Source: Fistularia commersonii
Lineage: Eukaryota > Chordata > Actinopteri > Syngnathiformes > Fistulariidae
DNA: 64,000 bases
Reading direction: 5' to 3'
Assembly: GCA_037954325.1 (NCBI GenBank)
Contig: JBBMNZ010000015.1
Location: forward strand, 3,895,001-3,959,000
A program made the translations under genes and the position numbers. Positions 32,396-44,163 of this stretch are shown piece by piece. The notes beneath the pieces were generated by a model. It saw only the letters and a program-made list of their open reading frames with translations, was not told where the DNA came from and did no database searches. Positions within the stretch are counted from its first letter, which is position 1; each line of letters opens with the position of its first letter.

Positions 32396-35060
32396 CAATG
32401 TCATATTTTTGATGAAAACTCTAAAGCTGGATAGGATGAAAGTTCAGGACATAAAACTCAAAACCAAGTAAGGTAGAACTGGTGATACAAATTCTGCCAT
32501 CTATCTGAAATACTTATTGCTTTTGTAAACTCTTCTGCCACACAGACATATCATTCAATTGCTAGAATGTCTAGTGCTTTTTATATTGTGGAAAAGCACA
32601 AGCCATCTTTCTGTGCAAATACGTCTTTTTTTTAGTGGTATGTGTATATATTGTATAAAGCTATACATACAATGCCATGCAAAATGTGCAATTGATTGGT
32701 GTTTTTTTATTTTGATATAAACTATAATCCCGTTCTCTCTTATAGGATATATAGCCTTGCAATTTTCTTTGTAGGATAACTTCAGAAGAAGAAAAAAACA
32801 TATGCAGAATCCATCAACAAAAACAAGCTGTCAATCAGTATGTACTTGGTTTACTTTATTGTATTATTTGTTTATTAAGTCATTAATTTGGTCATTCAAT
32901 CATTTATTTTGAAGTGGTATATTTAAAGTAAATGCTGCTGATTAGATAAATGACTGACTGCAGGAAGACCCTAATTTAAGTCCAGTGATCTTCTTCCTCT
33001 ATAAAGTGATTCACTTTTGGTTTCTACTCTGGATTCAGCGAGTTATATCCTTTAATTTTTTCAACTTCAGACTGCCCAGTCTCATCTTGGGATGTATGCC
33101 ATCCTTTAATTTGTAGCATGAGCATGTGAAATGAATGGATTTAAGTTCATTTAGTTCCAAATATGAATATGACTTAAGATTACATACTGTATGTGGCCAC
33201 AGCAATGCACCATTTTCTGATTTAAAACATTTTTAGGGCAACTATTAGTGGTAAATTACACCCCGACTTATGTAATGGACTGCAGGCATCACTTGTGGGT
33301 ACCTGTTAATAGGAGTGTTTTTAGTACAAGAAAAGATTTGTGTTGCAATGAGCATATTTTGGCACAAACACAGGGAACACTAACAGTGCTGATGGCATGT
33401 TGCCAGTAGCCTACTTCACATTGCTGTGGTGGGATTTAAATATCCTTCCTTCAAATTCAGATGAAGCATCCCTAATACCACCGGCAGAACAACAAAAGAC
33501 TAAAAAAACATCACCCCTGGGTGGAGATGCAAATTGCACTTTTAGATTAAAATTGTGCCAGACTCGCTTTTTGTATCCTTGTGGATAAGCAAAACTCCAC
33601 AAATATCACTTGCAGGTGAAACCTTCGTCCTTGCAGTGTGTTCTCTTTTACAGTGTATTACAGTTTAAAAGGAACCAGTTTTGCTGAGGGACTCAGGATG
33701 ATTTCCAGCACTCAAAATATTTATGCATGAATGTTCCCCCAACATGCTCTCCGTCAGACACTTCAGGATCTCTTTCTGGGAATATTCAATGCTACCCTCA
33801 CTTCTTATTAGTGTATGACACATTGCGGAATTCACGTCTCCAATTTGCAGTTTCAGTGATGATTTTTTTTTCAATTGGCATTTAGAGGAGCCTGTGATGA
33901 AAATACATGAAGATAAGTCCGACGTTTACAAATGCATTGGGTGAATATGCGTTACACTGATGCAAAATAGGTTACGAAAGGAAATTGATAGGAGTTCATG
34001 AATGTTTACTGTAACCAAATTGAATTTCAAAGGCATACGAACTGCCTCACAGTAATGCTAATTTTCCACTTTGTCAGTGTTAGAAAGCCATCAAATGATA
34101 GAGAATGAATTAAGTTAAAAGTCTGCTGGTAAACTGAATGCCTATCAGGCCCCTTCAATTGTTTTTAGTGTTGGCCTGACATCCCATCAAGTCAGATGCA
34201 ACCGTATGAGAGTTGGCAATTATGAGATAGATATTAAGTCTTGCGACAATAAGAACCTTATTTATGTTTGGATCTGATTACTACTACACTCTTTTCTGAA
34301 AATTGATCAAGGGATGTTCAGTCTCCCCAAGAAACACAAGTGATGTTCATAATTCAAATTCAATATGGCACCTCTTTCTCAGTCCAATGCAGAGCCTCAA
34401 ATGAGGGAGAGGAGTCAATAGCAGTGTGCGGTGAATATCTTTTCCATAAAGATTTAAGGTCTGTCCACGGCACAGGGTCTGACAAAAGTTAGAGATGAGG
34501 TGGTAAACAAAGTGCATCATTTAGCAGCCAATTAGCAGCATATTATTCTAGGAAGTTAGGAGAGATTAACTTTGTTGTTTTCCTCTATGTTCTTGACGTG
34601 CCATTAGGCGAGTGTTGAGCAAAATTACGTTTTCAATGCAAGGTAGGTCAAAATCATTGACAACTGACTGCATGGTTTACTGCTAGGTGAAGGTTTCTTA
34701 TCTACTTGGTTACTACTAACTGGAGTTACAGTGATATTTCAGAGATCTTTTTTTTTGACGTATATTGTGGCATGGATTAAGGATGCTCACATAGAAATAC
34801 TTACACTAGGACTGTGTAAGATTTTGTGAATTCTATGCAGTGATTGCATTAGCAGTGGAAACAAAAGTGAATTAGAAAATATGACAGAATGACAAAACTA
34901 ATCACAGCAAGAAGGCAAATTAAAAAACACTGTAGACAAGCCAGAAATTTAGTTAAAGCAATATTGTGAAAACCAGTGCAATGCTAACAAGAAGCAATTA
35001 AAAGTAACTTTCCACTCATCATGTTTTCAAAAATTTGATGCAAAATTTAAAGGTAGTGTA
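32396..35060. other. No gene seen; possible non-coding conserved DNA
   Basis: Unique-looking AT-rich sequence. ATTA-containing stretches occur around 34,510-34,620 (AGCAGCCAATTAGCAGCATA). No coding or repeat assignment is possible by eye. Confidence 0.35.
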
Positions 35061-35259
35061 CAGGACTGTCTCAGAAAAATAGAATATTGTGGTAAAGTTC
35101 TTTATCTTCTGTAATGCAATTAAAAAAACAAAAATTACTTTTCATGATATTTGAATATTTTGAGATAGGGTTTTTGAGTTTTCTTAAGATGTAAGCAATA
35201 TTGCATTGCAGAAGATTAAGAACTTCATCACAATATTCTAATATTCTGAAACAGTCCTG
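35061..35259. mobile_element. 199-bp MITE with about 60-bp terminal inverted repeats
   Basis: It begins CAGGACTGTCTCAGAAAAAT and ends ATATTCTGAAACAGTCCTG. The two arms pair over about 60 bp with a few mismatches (including GAATATTGTG.. and CTTCTGNAATGCAA). TA flanks it on both sides (35059-35060, 35260-35261), fitting a TA target duplication. It has no coding capacity. The terminus is one I recognise as recurrent in fish genomes. Confidence 0.88.
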
Positions 35260-35757
35260 TAAATTTACCTTCAAACACTTATATACACTATCATGCTCCC
35301 AACTTTCCCTGGGCACCACCGAAGTGACATGGGCTGTTTTTGGACTATGGGGTGCAGAATCCACCTCAGTGGACCAATGATAAATTCCTGTTGCAGATTG
35401 CCTTGCACCACTAGTAGTTTTGGATGTTTACTTTGCCACATAAGAGACTTCAACAAATCAGGTACATTTTTCATAGTTGAAAGATGACAAAATGCTTTTC
35501 TTATTTGACAAAAACAAAAAAGCAGTTTACGTACATCTACTTGTAGCCAACATTACTGTTACCTGCTGTGACCTGCAGCACATAACCATTGCGATAAGAG
35601 GCTTACCTCTGATAAAAACAAGGCAATTTCTGGAAATCAGTGATTATAACTACTATTTGAGGAATTGGGATTTGTACAAATACGGTAATCATTACTGTGG
35701 AAACGAGTAATATTGCAAGTGACCCACCTACATCCCACCACTGAATGCTCTCATCTG

Positions 35758-35762
<5 letters not shown>

Positions 35763-35789
<27 letters not shown>

Positions 35790-35790
35790 A
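35763..35790 (+). repeat. (CA)n microsatellite
   Basis: Thirteen or more CA units. Confidence 0.9.
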
Positions 35791-36085
35791 ACCAGAACCT
35801 ATCCTTTGCTCCAGATTTGATGAATCAGAGCTGACTGGGGTTCAGGTGTAGCACTGAGCTGGAGTCAGGGGTCCTGAGGAATAGTGACTGGAGCACAAAA
35901 GGGAGAATATGGCCTTGAGGAATTGCTGTTTAAATGTGTCCTTTGTGCTTCGTAACAGAAAATAAGCCAGAAATACATTTTGTAAGATATCGTTATAATT
36001 CACAACACTTCAATTTTGACATTGTTATTTGAAAACAAAACAAAACAAAAAATAAAATGAAGGAATTTAATTCATGATACAGACA

Positions 36086-36131
36086 GAAAAATACTTTATT
36101 TGTCCCGAAGGGTAATTGAGGGGCACATGGG
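36086..36131 (+). repeat. Fragment of a SINE-like teleost repeat
   Basis: TACTTTATTTGTCCCGAAGG is the leading block of the repeat seen more fully at 36,873 and 58,390. Confidence 0.5.
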
Positions 36132-36214
36132 GTGGCAGTATCAAATTTGTAAACATGTGAACACCAAGAGTAAATCTTAAAAAAAAAAAATCAAAAGGGA
36201 GAAAAAAGAGAATT

Positions 36215-36241
36215 TTATATATATATATATATATATATATT
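36215..36241. repeat. (AT)n microsatellite
   Basis: Thirteen AT units. Confidence 0.9.
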
Positions 36242-36872
36242 ACTTTATAAAATTGCACAATATTGTGCAAATTTACTGTAATAAATAGCTCAGCGGATGC
36301 TGAGGGGAGCCACTCAAAAGCCGGGTGTAGGATGTGGGACTGATCTGCAAGGATCTTTTTGGCTGTTTTTGATATTGAGTGTTTTAATATTTGAGATGAT
36401 AGAATCTATGAGATAATATAATCCATCAGTGACATGGGACAGTCATCTTGAGTGCTGCTTGATTTGAAATTTATTTGAATACCTTTTCCATTGGTTGATT
36501 GAGCACCGAATTTTAATTAAAATACCCACTGCCTTAACTAAGCAAACTAATAGTTGTATTAAAGTCTCTTAAAATATATCAAAAGATTCTGCAAAAAAGT
36601 ATTCAAACCAGTGTCTATGAGGTGAAAGATATTCACTTTCATTCACCATGACCTGCTGTCACAATTTTCACTTTTCATTTACTCGCTGGGTACATTCTGC
36701 CAAAAGCCTCCCTAAATGAAAGCCTTCAAGGCAAACATTTTCTTTCGGCTACTGGCCAAGTAAAGTTGAAGTTGAAGAGGATTGTAAACTCGTATGAAAA
36801 CTCATGAATTTTGTAGAGGTTAGATATACTTTGTGTCCACTAATAAATACGGTATTTCGCTTTAAAAATTAT

Positions 36873-37100
36873 AATTTATCCTTTATTAATCCCTCATGGG
36901 GAAATTTGTTCTCTGCAATTAACCCATCATGGATGAACCATGACCAGTAGGCTGCTGTCCATTAGCGCCAGGGGAGCAGTTACGGGCTCAGTGTCTTGCT
37001 CAACAACACTTCAACACAGTAGGGGGAGGCGGGAATCAAACCAGGAATGTTCGGTCCTAAAAACAATTGTTCTACAGCCTACGCCATGGCGCCCCCAGCA
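36873..37100 (+). repeat. SINE-like teleost interspersed repeat
   Basis: Ordered blocks: CTTTATTAATCCCTCATGGG, GAAATTTG, CAATTAACCCATCATGGATG, GCAGTTACGGGCTCAGTGTC, TTGCTCAACAACACTTC, GGGAATCAAACCAGGAATGT, ATTGTTCTACAGCCTACGCC and a GGCGCCCCC end. A second copy lies at 58,390-58,570 in the same orientation. The GATTCGAACC-like and CTCTACC-like blocks resemble tRNA-type sequence, but I do not claim a tRNA origin. Confidence 0.75.
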
Positions 37101-37151
37101 CATTTTGACAATGTGTTGTGTTTATTTCTCTGTTAACTTATGAGCCAGACA

Positions 37152-37270
37152 GTCTTCTTCTTCTCCTTTTTGCTTTTCTCTTCAGGGGTCACCACAGCGA
37201 ATCAACCTTCTACATCCAACCCTATTCTCTGTATCCTCTTCTCTCACAACAACTACCTTCATATCCTCCT
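37152..37270 (-). mobile_element. RTE-like LINE 3'-end fragment (copy F, 3' arm)
   Basis: The plus strand reads CTTCTTCTTCTCC, then CTTCAGGGGTCACCACAGCG and AATCAACCTTCTACATCCAA. This is the reverse complement of the family's 3' terminus (CACTGTGGCGACCCCTGAAG plus GAA tail). It directly abuts a 5'-end fragment in the opposite orientation. Confidence 0.8.
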
Positions 37271-37428
37271 TAATGCAGCCTCAGGGCGGCACAGGCCAGT
37301 GTCTCCCTGAGCCGGTCTCAAGCCTGGATAAATGCAGGGGGTTGCATCAGGAAGGGCATCTGGTGTAAAACTCTTGACAAAACCAAACTTGTGGATCAAA
37401 CTTCTGATCCAGACAGTGGATGACAGAA
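37271..37428 (+). mobile_element. RTE-like LINE 5'-end fragment (copy F, inverted 5' arm)
   Basis: AATGCAGCCTCAGGGCGGCA, CCAGTGTCTCCCTGAGCCGG, GGAAGGGCATCTGGTGTAAA and AACCAAACTTGTGGATCAAA match the 5' region of copy A in plus orientation. Together with the preceding 3' arm it has the layout of a 5'-inverted, internally deleted insertion. Confidence 0.8.
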
Positions 37429-38164
37429 ACCCAGCATCCATATATTAGTTATAGTAAATGACACCCAAATAGACTGCTATCAAAATAGATTTGTTGTCCA
37501 TTTGTAACATATGGGATTCAGGAACTTGAGGGAAATCTCCCCACACCAGTTTCCAGTCACTCAGTGGTTTGATGCTTCAGGAAACATAATTGCATAGGGG
37601 TCACCTGTCTCCTGCACTGTGGACAGAAAAAGCATGAACACTAAAACAAACCATGGGGCAGAAATGAATAATTAATTTAAGAGAATTCATCTTCAATCCC
37701 AAATGGTTTGAAGAAAGAGGAAAATGAGGATGTTGAAACAGATATTGACTGGTCACACAGCTCCGGAGGGTAATCAGCTTTTTAAAATGTTATTTGGTCT
37801 GACTGTGTTAAAAGGCTACATCAATGTTGATAGCAGATGCACCTTAATCAGAATTCCATTAATACTTAACATATGGGAATACTTCATTGCCATTATGTGC
37901 CCATCAATTGTTCGATCTTGTTTTATAAATTTGGCTGGTGCAAGAAGTTCTTCTGTCACATTCGAGTCAACGTCGCACACAACATGAATATTGATCATTC
38001 CCATGTGAAAGCAACAGTTCTTCCAGTCTGGAATAGCCCTATGGTCACAGAGAATTGGTTATTTTAATGTGCAACTAGCTCTTATTGCAGCTTTGAGTGA
38101 AGCCGCTGAAGGTCAGTGGCCCAATTGAACCTCTATTGCTGCATAATGGCTCCTCAAACAACAC
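37429..38164. other. No gene seen
   Basis: AT-rich spacer between LINE fragments. Its open frames are short and have no domain. Confidence 0.4.
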
Positions 38165-38165
38165 T

Positions 38166-38197
<32 letters not shown>

Positions 38198-38215
38198 ATG
38201 CGTATGTGTGTGTGT
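38165..38215 (+). repeat. (TG)n microsatellite
   Basis: About 20 TG units with a few TA/CG variants. Confidence 0.9.
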
Positions 38216-38364
38216 ACTTAAGCCAGTCAATACAGCTGTAAAGTCAAACAAAATTAGGTGAATAACAAAAATCTGTATTGTTGCCTATATGTCTTTTATG
38301 TTTTCTTATTCTTTTTATGTTTTTTATATGTTTCTTGGCTGATTGTTTCAAATGTGTTTTAAAT

Positions 38365-40104
38365 CCTCTTCTTCCTCTCCTTTCAACTTTTCCCTTCGAA
38401 GGTCGCCACAGTGAATCAACCTTCTCCATCTAACCCTATTCTCTGTATCCTCCTCTCTCACACGAACTACCTTCATATCCTCTCACACTACGTCTATTAA
38501 TTTTTTTCTCTTTGGTCTTCCTCTAGACCTCTTGCCTGGCAGCTCCAATTCCAGCATCCATCTACCAATATATTCACTATCCCCACCTTTTCTACCCTTG
38601 CCTCTTTCATTTTCCGCACTCATCAGCTCTTGAAATTACTCTTCCCATCTTCCCATCACTCTTCTAGTATCTGTTAATACACTTCCCTCTCTATCCTTGA
38701 TTACCCAGACTTTTTGTACATCCATTCCATCTATATCTCTCTGTTTAGTCGATCTGTATAGATCATTATCTCCCTCCTTGCTGTCTAACTGAGCATACAA
38801 GTCATTGTACACCCTTTGTTTTGCCTTTGCTACCACTAGCTTTACCTTATGCTGTACCTCCCTGTACTCCTGTCTGTTCTCTTCAGTCCCCTTAGTGTCC
38901 CACAGTGTATACTCCTGCACTTTCTCATTCCACCGCCAATCTACTTTTCTTCCAGATTATACACCAAGTACTCTCCTACCTGTCTCACTGATAACATTAA
39001 CTGTACTTTTCCAATCATCTGGAACCCCTTCCCATCTTCCTTTTCACCAGTCATCCTACAAACCACCATCCTATGTTGACTAGCTACGCTGTCACCTACT
39101 CAACTGCTACCTCTCAACTACTTTGCAGTCACTGATTTCTTTCAGGTTAACTAGTCTATACAAGATGTAGTCTACCTGCATGCTCCTACCTCCGCTCTTA
39201 TAAGTTACTTTGTGTTCCTGTCTTTTCTGGAAAAAAGTGTTCACTGTAGCCATTTCAATCCTTTTTTGCAGTCTACCACATCTGTCCCTTTGTGTTCCTA
39301 TCCTGTATACCAAATCTGCCCATAATTTTTTCATCCCCTCTATTGCCTACACCAACATGCCAATTAAAGTCTGCAGTAATTACCTCTCTGGGGATATTCT
39401 GCATCACTTCATCTACAGTAACTCATTCCAGAACTTCTCATTTTCCTCAAATTCACATCCCACCTGGTGGGCAAAGCCACTAAAAACATTAGCATCACAT
39501 GTTCAATTTCCAGTTTCAGACTCATAAGTCTATCTGACATTCTTTTCACCTCCAGAACATTCCTAACAAACTCCTCCATCAAGATAACTTCTCCTCTATT
39601 CTTGTCAGTATCATGATAGTACAAATTAAAGCCTTCTCTAAGCTTCTAGCCTTACTACCTTTCCACCACGTCTCCTGGACACACAGTATATCCACCTTCC
39701 TTCTCTGCATCTTGTCGACCAACTCTACCTTTTCCTGTCATAGTCCCGATCTTCAAAGTCCCTTCTCTCATTCCCAGATTCTTGCCTTTCCTCTTTTCTC
39801 TCTGCTTCCAAACATGCCTTCCTCCTCTCCTTTTTTCACCTGCAGTAGCCCAGTTTCCATTCATACCCTGTAGTTCATCGGTACTAATGGCAGTTGTTGT
39901 TAACCTGGGCCTGAACTGATTCGGTATGAGATAATTGTGTTTGAGTCGCATGTTTTGTTATGGCAAATGATTTACGCTGGATGCCCTTCTTGATGCAACC
40001 TTTTGCATTTGTGCGGGCTGGGGACTGTCTTGGGGAGACATTTGCCTGTGCTGCCCTGAGGCTGGTTCAGGGAGACACTGGCTCATGCTGCCCTGAGGCT
40101 GAAT
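38365..40104 (-). mobile_element. RTE-like LINE with the RT domain deleted (copy B)
   Basis: Both termini are present: a 3' end (GGTCGCCACAGTGAATCAAC in plus) at the left and a 5' end (CCCTGAGGCTGAATT in plus) at the right. On the minus strand it reads LGMREGTLKIGTMTGKGRV, FVRNVLEVKRMSDRLMSLKL, EFEENEKF-like linker, VNTFFQKRQEHKVTYKSGGR, SMQVDYILYRLVNLKEISDC, KVWVIKDREGSVLTDTRRVM and NERGKGR. It then jumps at about 38,585 to EYIGRWMLELELPGKR, so roughly 1.2 kb spanning all RT motifs is absent. Stops and frameshifts also occur. Confidence 0.88.
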
Positions 40105-43100
40105 TTTCAAATGCGTTTTTAAGGTGTGTAAGGTTTGTAAGGTGTTTTTAATGTAAACCAAAGCCTATTGTGTATCATGGCTACTCAGTGGATTTATGTT
40201 TGCTTACATTTTTACTTTCATAAACTATTTTAACTGAACTTTCCAAAAACTTTGAGGATTACAAAATGAAATACTTAAGTTAACAATAGTACATCAAAAT
40301 CTAATTGGAAAAAATAGTTTGGTAGAAAGAAAAAAGGTGACATTTTTTACAACTTTGAAAAATAAGTGATGAGAGAAGGAAAGAAAAAAAACAATGGTAA
40401 ACCAAAAATGCACTCTGTAAGTGCAACAGCAATCATACATCAACTGAATTTGTTCAGGCTCACCTACATGTCAAAGACAGAGAAGATTGGCCTGAGAGAT
40501 TGCAGCTCGCAACTCTCTGTTCCCCCTCATCTTCATAATCATCAGTGCCCCTGGGTGCTAAGCCCATGTTGTACGAGCAACACCACATCAGTGTGTGGGG
40601 ACTTTGTGATCATATTACTCTATAATAATCTGCATTTGGGGCTCTCTGCCTGTCACAGACTGCAGAGAGAGCAGGGAGACCTTTGAAAACAGGAGGCTTG
40701 AGAATTACGGAAATTGGATCAAATTTTGAAAAATGGCCCGGAATTTAAACAACACACAAAAGCCCACCCTCCCTTATTGTTTTGTCAATACCCCAGACTG
40801 CTCCACATTTAGCCCCACCCATAAACAACCTCATAAAAACAGGAATGGCAAGAATATGAAATGCAGCAGAACCCTTCACTGAGACATGTTCACACAGTGA
40901 CGCCCATACATCACACCTACATGTACTGTAACATTGTTTGCCCAACAGGTGATCAACCAGGTTGCAGCTGTGCTCTGTTATCAACCACACTTGAGACACT
41001 GGTTATAAAAGTTTCAGTTTCTGTCTTAGTATAGGATGGTTCTTGTACTGTGATTCCTTCTTACAATTCACAAGGTACATTTTTCAAACTGACTTGGTCT
41101 CGTTACTTAAGAGATTTTTATTTGGATTTGATAGTTATTTGTAAAAGCGTCGAATAATTTTGTGTCAGTGTGGATTTATTTATGGCCTCAATTAGGTCAG
41201 TTGAATAAGGCACTTTCAAATGCCTTCGTGTCAGGCTGCATGATGGATTGACTATTTGCAAAACGTGAAATCATGCTGTCTTCACCTTTCTGCAGAGCTG
41301 ATTATAGGGCTAGTCACTGGAGTTCTAGGACATTCAACATCAAACGTAAACCCTAATTCTGCTACATAAGTTTTAAAAATGGAGGCCTTCGGTTTCCTTA
41401 TAATAAGGGCTTATTTGACATATCAGACACCTTGAATTAACATTTTTGCTGAAAAGTAGCCAGCCCATGTCATATCATGATCACTTCACGATACAGTTTT
41501 TTACGTATTTTTGTTAAAAAGATACTTTAGGAAAATTCTTGGACAGCACTTCTTTTTTGGGAGAGCCAAATTGCATTTTAATTTGAAACTATAGTCAGGC
41601 CCCTCCTGCATACGTTATCGACGAATAAGGCAACTAGTTCTTCTAATGAACTGATTAAATTCTGCAACGCAATCTGAATTACAGGATGTCTGGTGAGGTG
41701 TCTATCCTAGAAGAAAAAACTGGAGAGAATTGAGGCACTACTAAAGTGAGTACAGAGAAGTGGGCAAAACACTTGAGCAGCAAGAGGGGCCAGTGTGGAC
41801 TAACAATACAAGTTCCCCCCTGCCTCCACAGCCCAGTGGCTGGTGGATAGACTACCGGTCCCACTGACAGCCACTCTCTGTCAAGACAACTAAAGAACGA
41901 TGTCTCCAGTCAAGCACCAAATTTGAAGCAGAGCAGGGAGAATATTGAAGCTATTGCCTAGATAGTTACACATACTGAGGAGACACAAGAGATTGTGGTC
42001 TATGACTCTGTGCCCCCATGAAGAGACTTTGGAAATCAATGTGCTGATGATCACATAGGGTGTTGAAGTCATTCTATTTGTGTCTGACAACATAACTGAA
42101 TGACTGGAATATTTAATAACGCGAGACTACAAGTTAATCAGATTATATGATTATAATTAAAGTAAAATATATTAGAATGTCTTTTGTAAATGTATACGTT
42201 CATACTGAGTGTTGTTTTTCAGCCACCTTATCAGTCTTTGCTGCTCTGATACGACCAAAAAGAAGTGAACCAGAGGGATTTACATCTAGGAGTCCCAGTT
42301 CCAGGGGCTTTCAAAGCAACTCAGAGTTTGTATCAGCAATTTTCACTGTTTATGAATTAATTTTTCATTTGATGTGATTTCTTTCATATGTGATATGCTG
42401 CTTTGAATATGTTTTGCAATATTTGACCTAAAACAATTACCCTGTACTTTGTTCAGTATACAGTAAACACAAATTACGCAGCACTAGGAGATATACTTAA
42501 AAACTTGTGTTTGTGGGTGTGTCAGCTCTCCACAGATCCCTTATCAGTTAATGATATTTAAAACCTGTCAAAAATAAAGTGATCGCTTCCTCTGGGTTTC
42601 ATCAAATGACATGCACTGTCACTCTGGAAGTATTTTTCATTTATAATGTATTTATTTATGAATTTATCTATGTATTTGTTCTTTTGATTGTTTGCTTTAA
42701 ATTGTGGAAACATTAATAATTGAAAAAATGGCCAAGGCATGTAAAATACATATTATACAATAAAATACAAGAATGTTTGGGATTTTGCATTACACACTTT
42801 GACATCTTTTCTGCATCTGCGGACTGATGAACGTAGACTCATGCTGGACTTTGAAAAGAAGATGTTGGAGTCATATTCAGGTACTGGGCTGCAAGAGTGG
42901 AGCTGTAGCAGCAGTGGCTACCTCCTCTGTGCATCTGTCAGTCCTCCCTGTCACCAGCAGTCATGTTTCTGGTTTGACATTTTTGACATTTACATTGTAA
43001 AAGCTAACAGGACTTCCAGCTTTTCATCAATAGCACACTTTAACACATGCAGCTGCAAAAGCGTGCTGGTCAGTGGGCTGTCACTCCAAGAAAAAAACGG

Positions 43101-43590
43101 AAAGGACAACATGAGAGAAATCAAAATGACAAGCTTGAGGGTCACAATGAAATATGACAGGGAATTCTCTCTCCCAACACCAAGGGCCAACATCATATGC
43201 TTTTAATAAATGGCTTCTGCGAACTAGCAGAAATATTCATTCTCGTAAAAAATGACATTTTATCTCAGTGGGGGTTGTCATGACAGAAATGACTTTTGAT
43301 GACATTATCCTTCCCTGTTTAAATATTTAAATTTCAAATGCATAGGGCTAAATTGCCGACATGATTAGAGTCTGTGAATCACCAATGATTTCTTAGGGAA
43401 CTCTGGTGCTGCTGATATTTTGCATCAACTCCACAACTTGCCTGTCAGCTCAGTCTCTGACCAAATGTAGCAGATTAAGGGTAAGGAGGGCAGGTATATC
43501 GGTCTCCAACACACTCAGTTGCCAAACCTGAACCAGCAGACAGTTGAACAGGATTTCATTGTCTGGATCCTCAGGGTCTCACTGTGATGA
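40105..43590. other. No gene seen
   Basis: Long AT-rich stretch with domain-less frames only. The 135-codon plus frame at 42,799-43,206 has no recognisable motif and no supporting splice sites. Confidence 0.45.
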
Positions 43591-43599
43591 CATCACCTC

Positions 43600-43992
43600 T
43601 AACCATGCTTGTCACTATCCTTCTCCTGATGATGCTGTTGGGATCTGGGGCTCGGGCTCTGGGTGCAGTCCCCTCCACCAGTGAGCCTGAATGAGCAGGT
43701 GAATGATTCCAGCTGAGGTTGCCAGCACACTTGTGGCTGATCAGGCCTTGTCAAGCGGAGGATAAAAGGAGCCTGCTCCCAGCCCTTCCGTGTCAGATTT
43801 TTGGTTGTTCCTTGCTAGTTTATCAACACCCATTCTTTCTTTGTCCTGCGCTTCCTCACCAGCCCCTAGTTCCCAGATTGCAACCCCCCAGGAGGCAATC
43901 CGGCCCCGGCAAAACTCTCCCTTGACCTTTCTCATCAAATAAAACCCTTAAGACACCCTACATCCTGAATGTCCGTACGTTTGGGTCAGGCA
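43600..43992 (+). mobile_element. Probable solo LTR of an LTR retrotransposon
   Basis: The arrangement resembles an LTR. A TATA-like GGATAAAAGGAGCC is at about 43,760, followed by GTGTCAGATTTTTGGTTG and C/T-rich sequence. AATAAA is at 43938-43943, then CCTGAATGTCCGTACGTTTG. It has no internal gag/pol on either side. Exact ends and target duplications were not found, so the boundaries are approximate. Confidence 0.45.
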
Positions 43993-44163
43993 CACATTCC
44001 TTAAACATGATGGATGCATACCCCACAATGCCTCTGGTTATATCACCTGAAAGTGGTTTGTATGCCTGGGACACTTGCACACCATTTTTATTTTTTTAAC
44101 TCCTCATTGTTTGTTGCATAATATGGATGTCAATGACTTTTTTTCATGCTTATTTATGAAACT

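Noticed and set aside
42799..43206. 135-codon plus-strand open frame
   Set aside because: No domain, signal peptide or family resemblance; ordinary non-coding composition.
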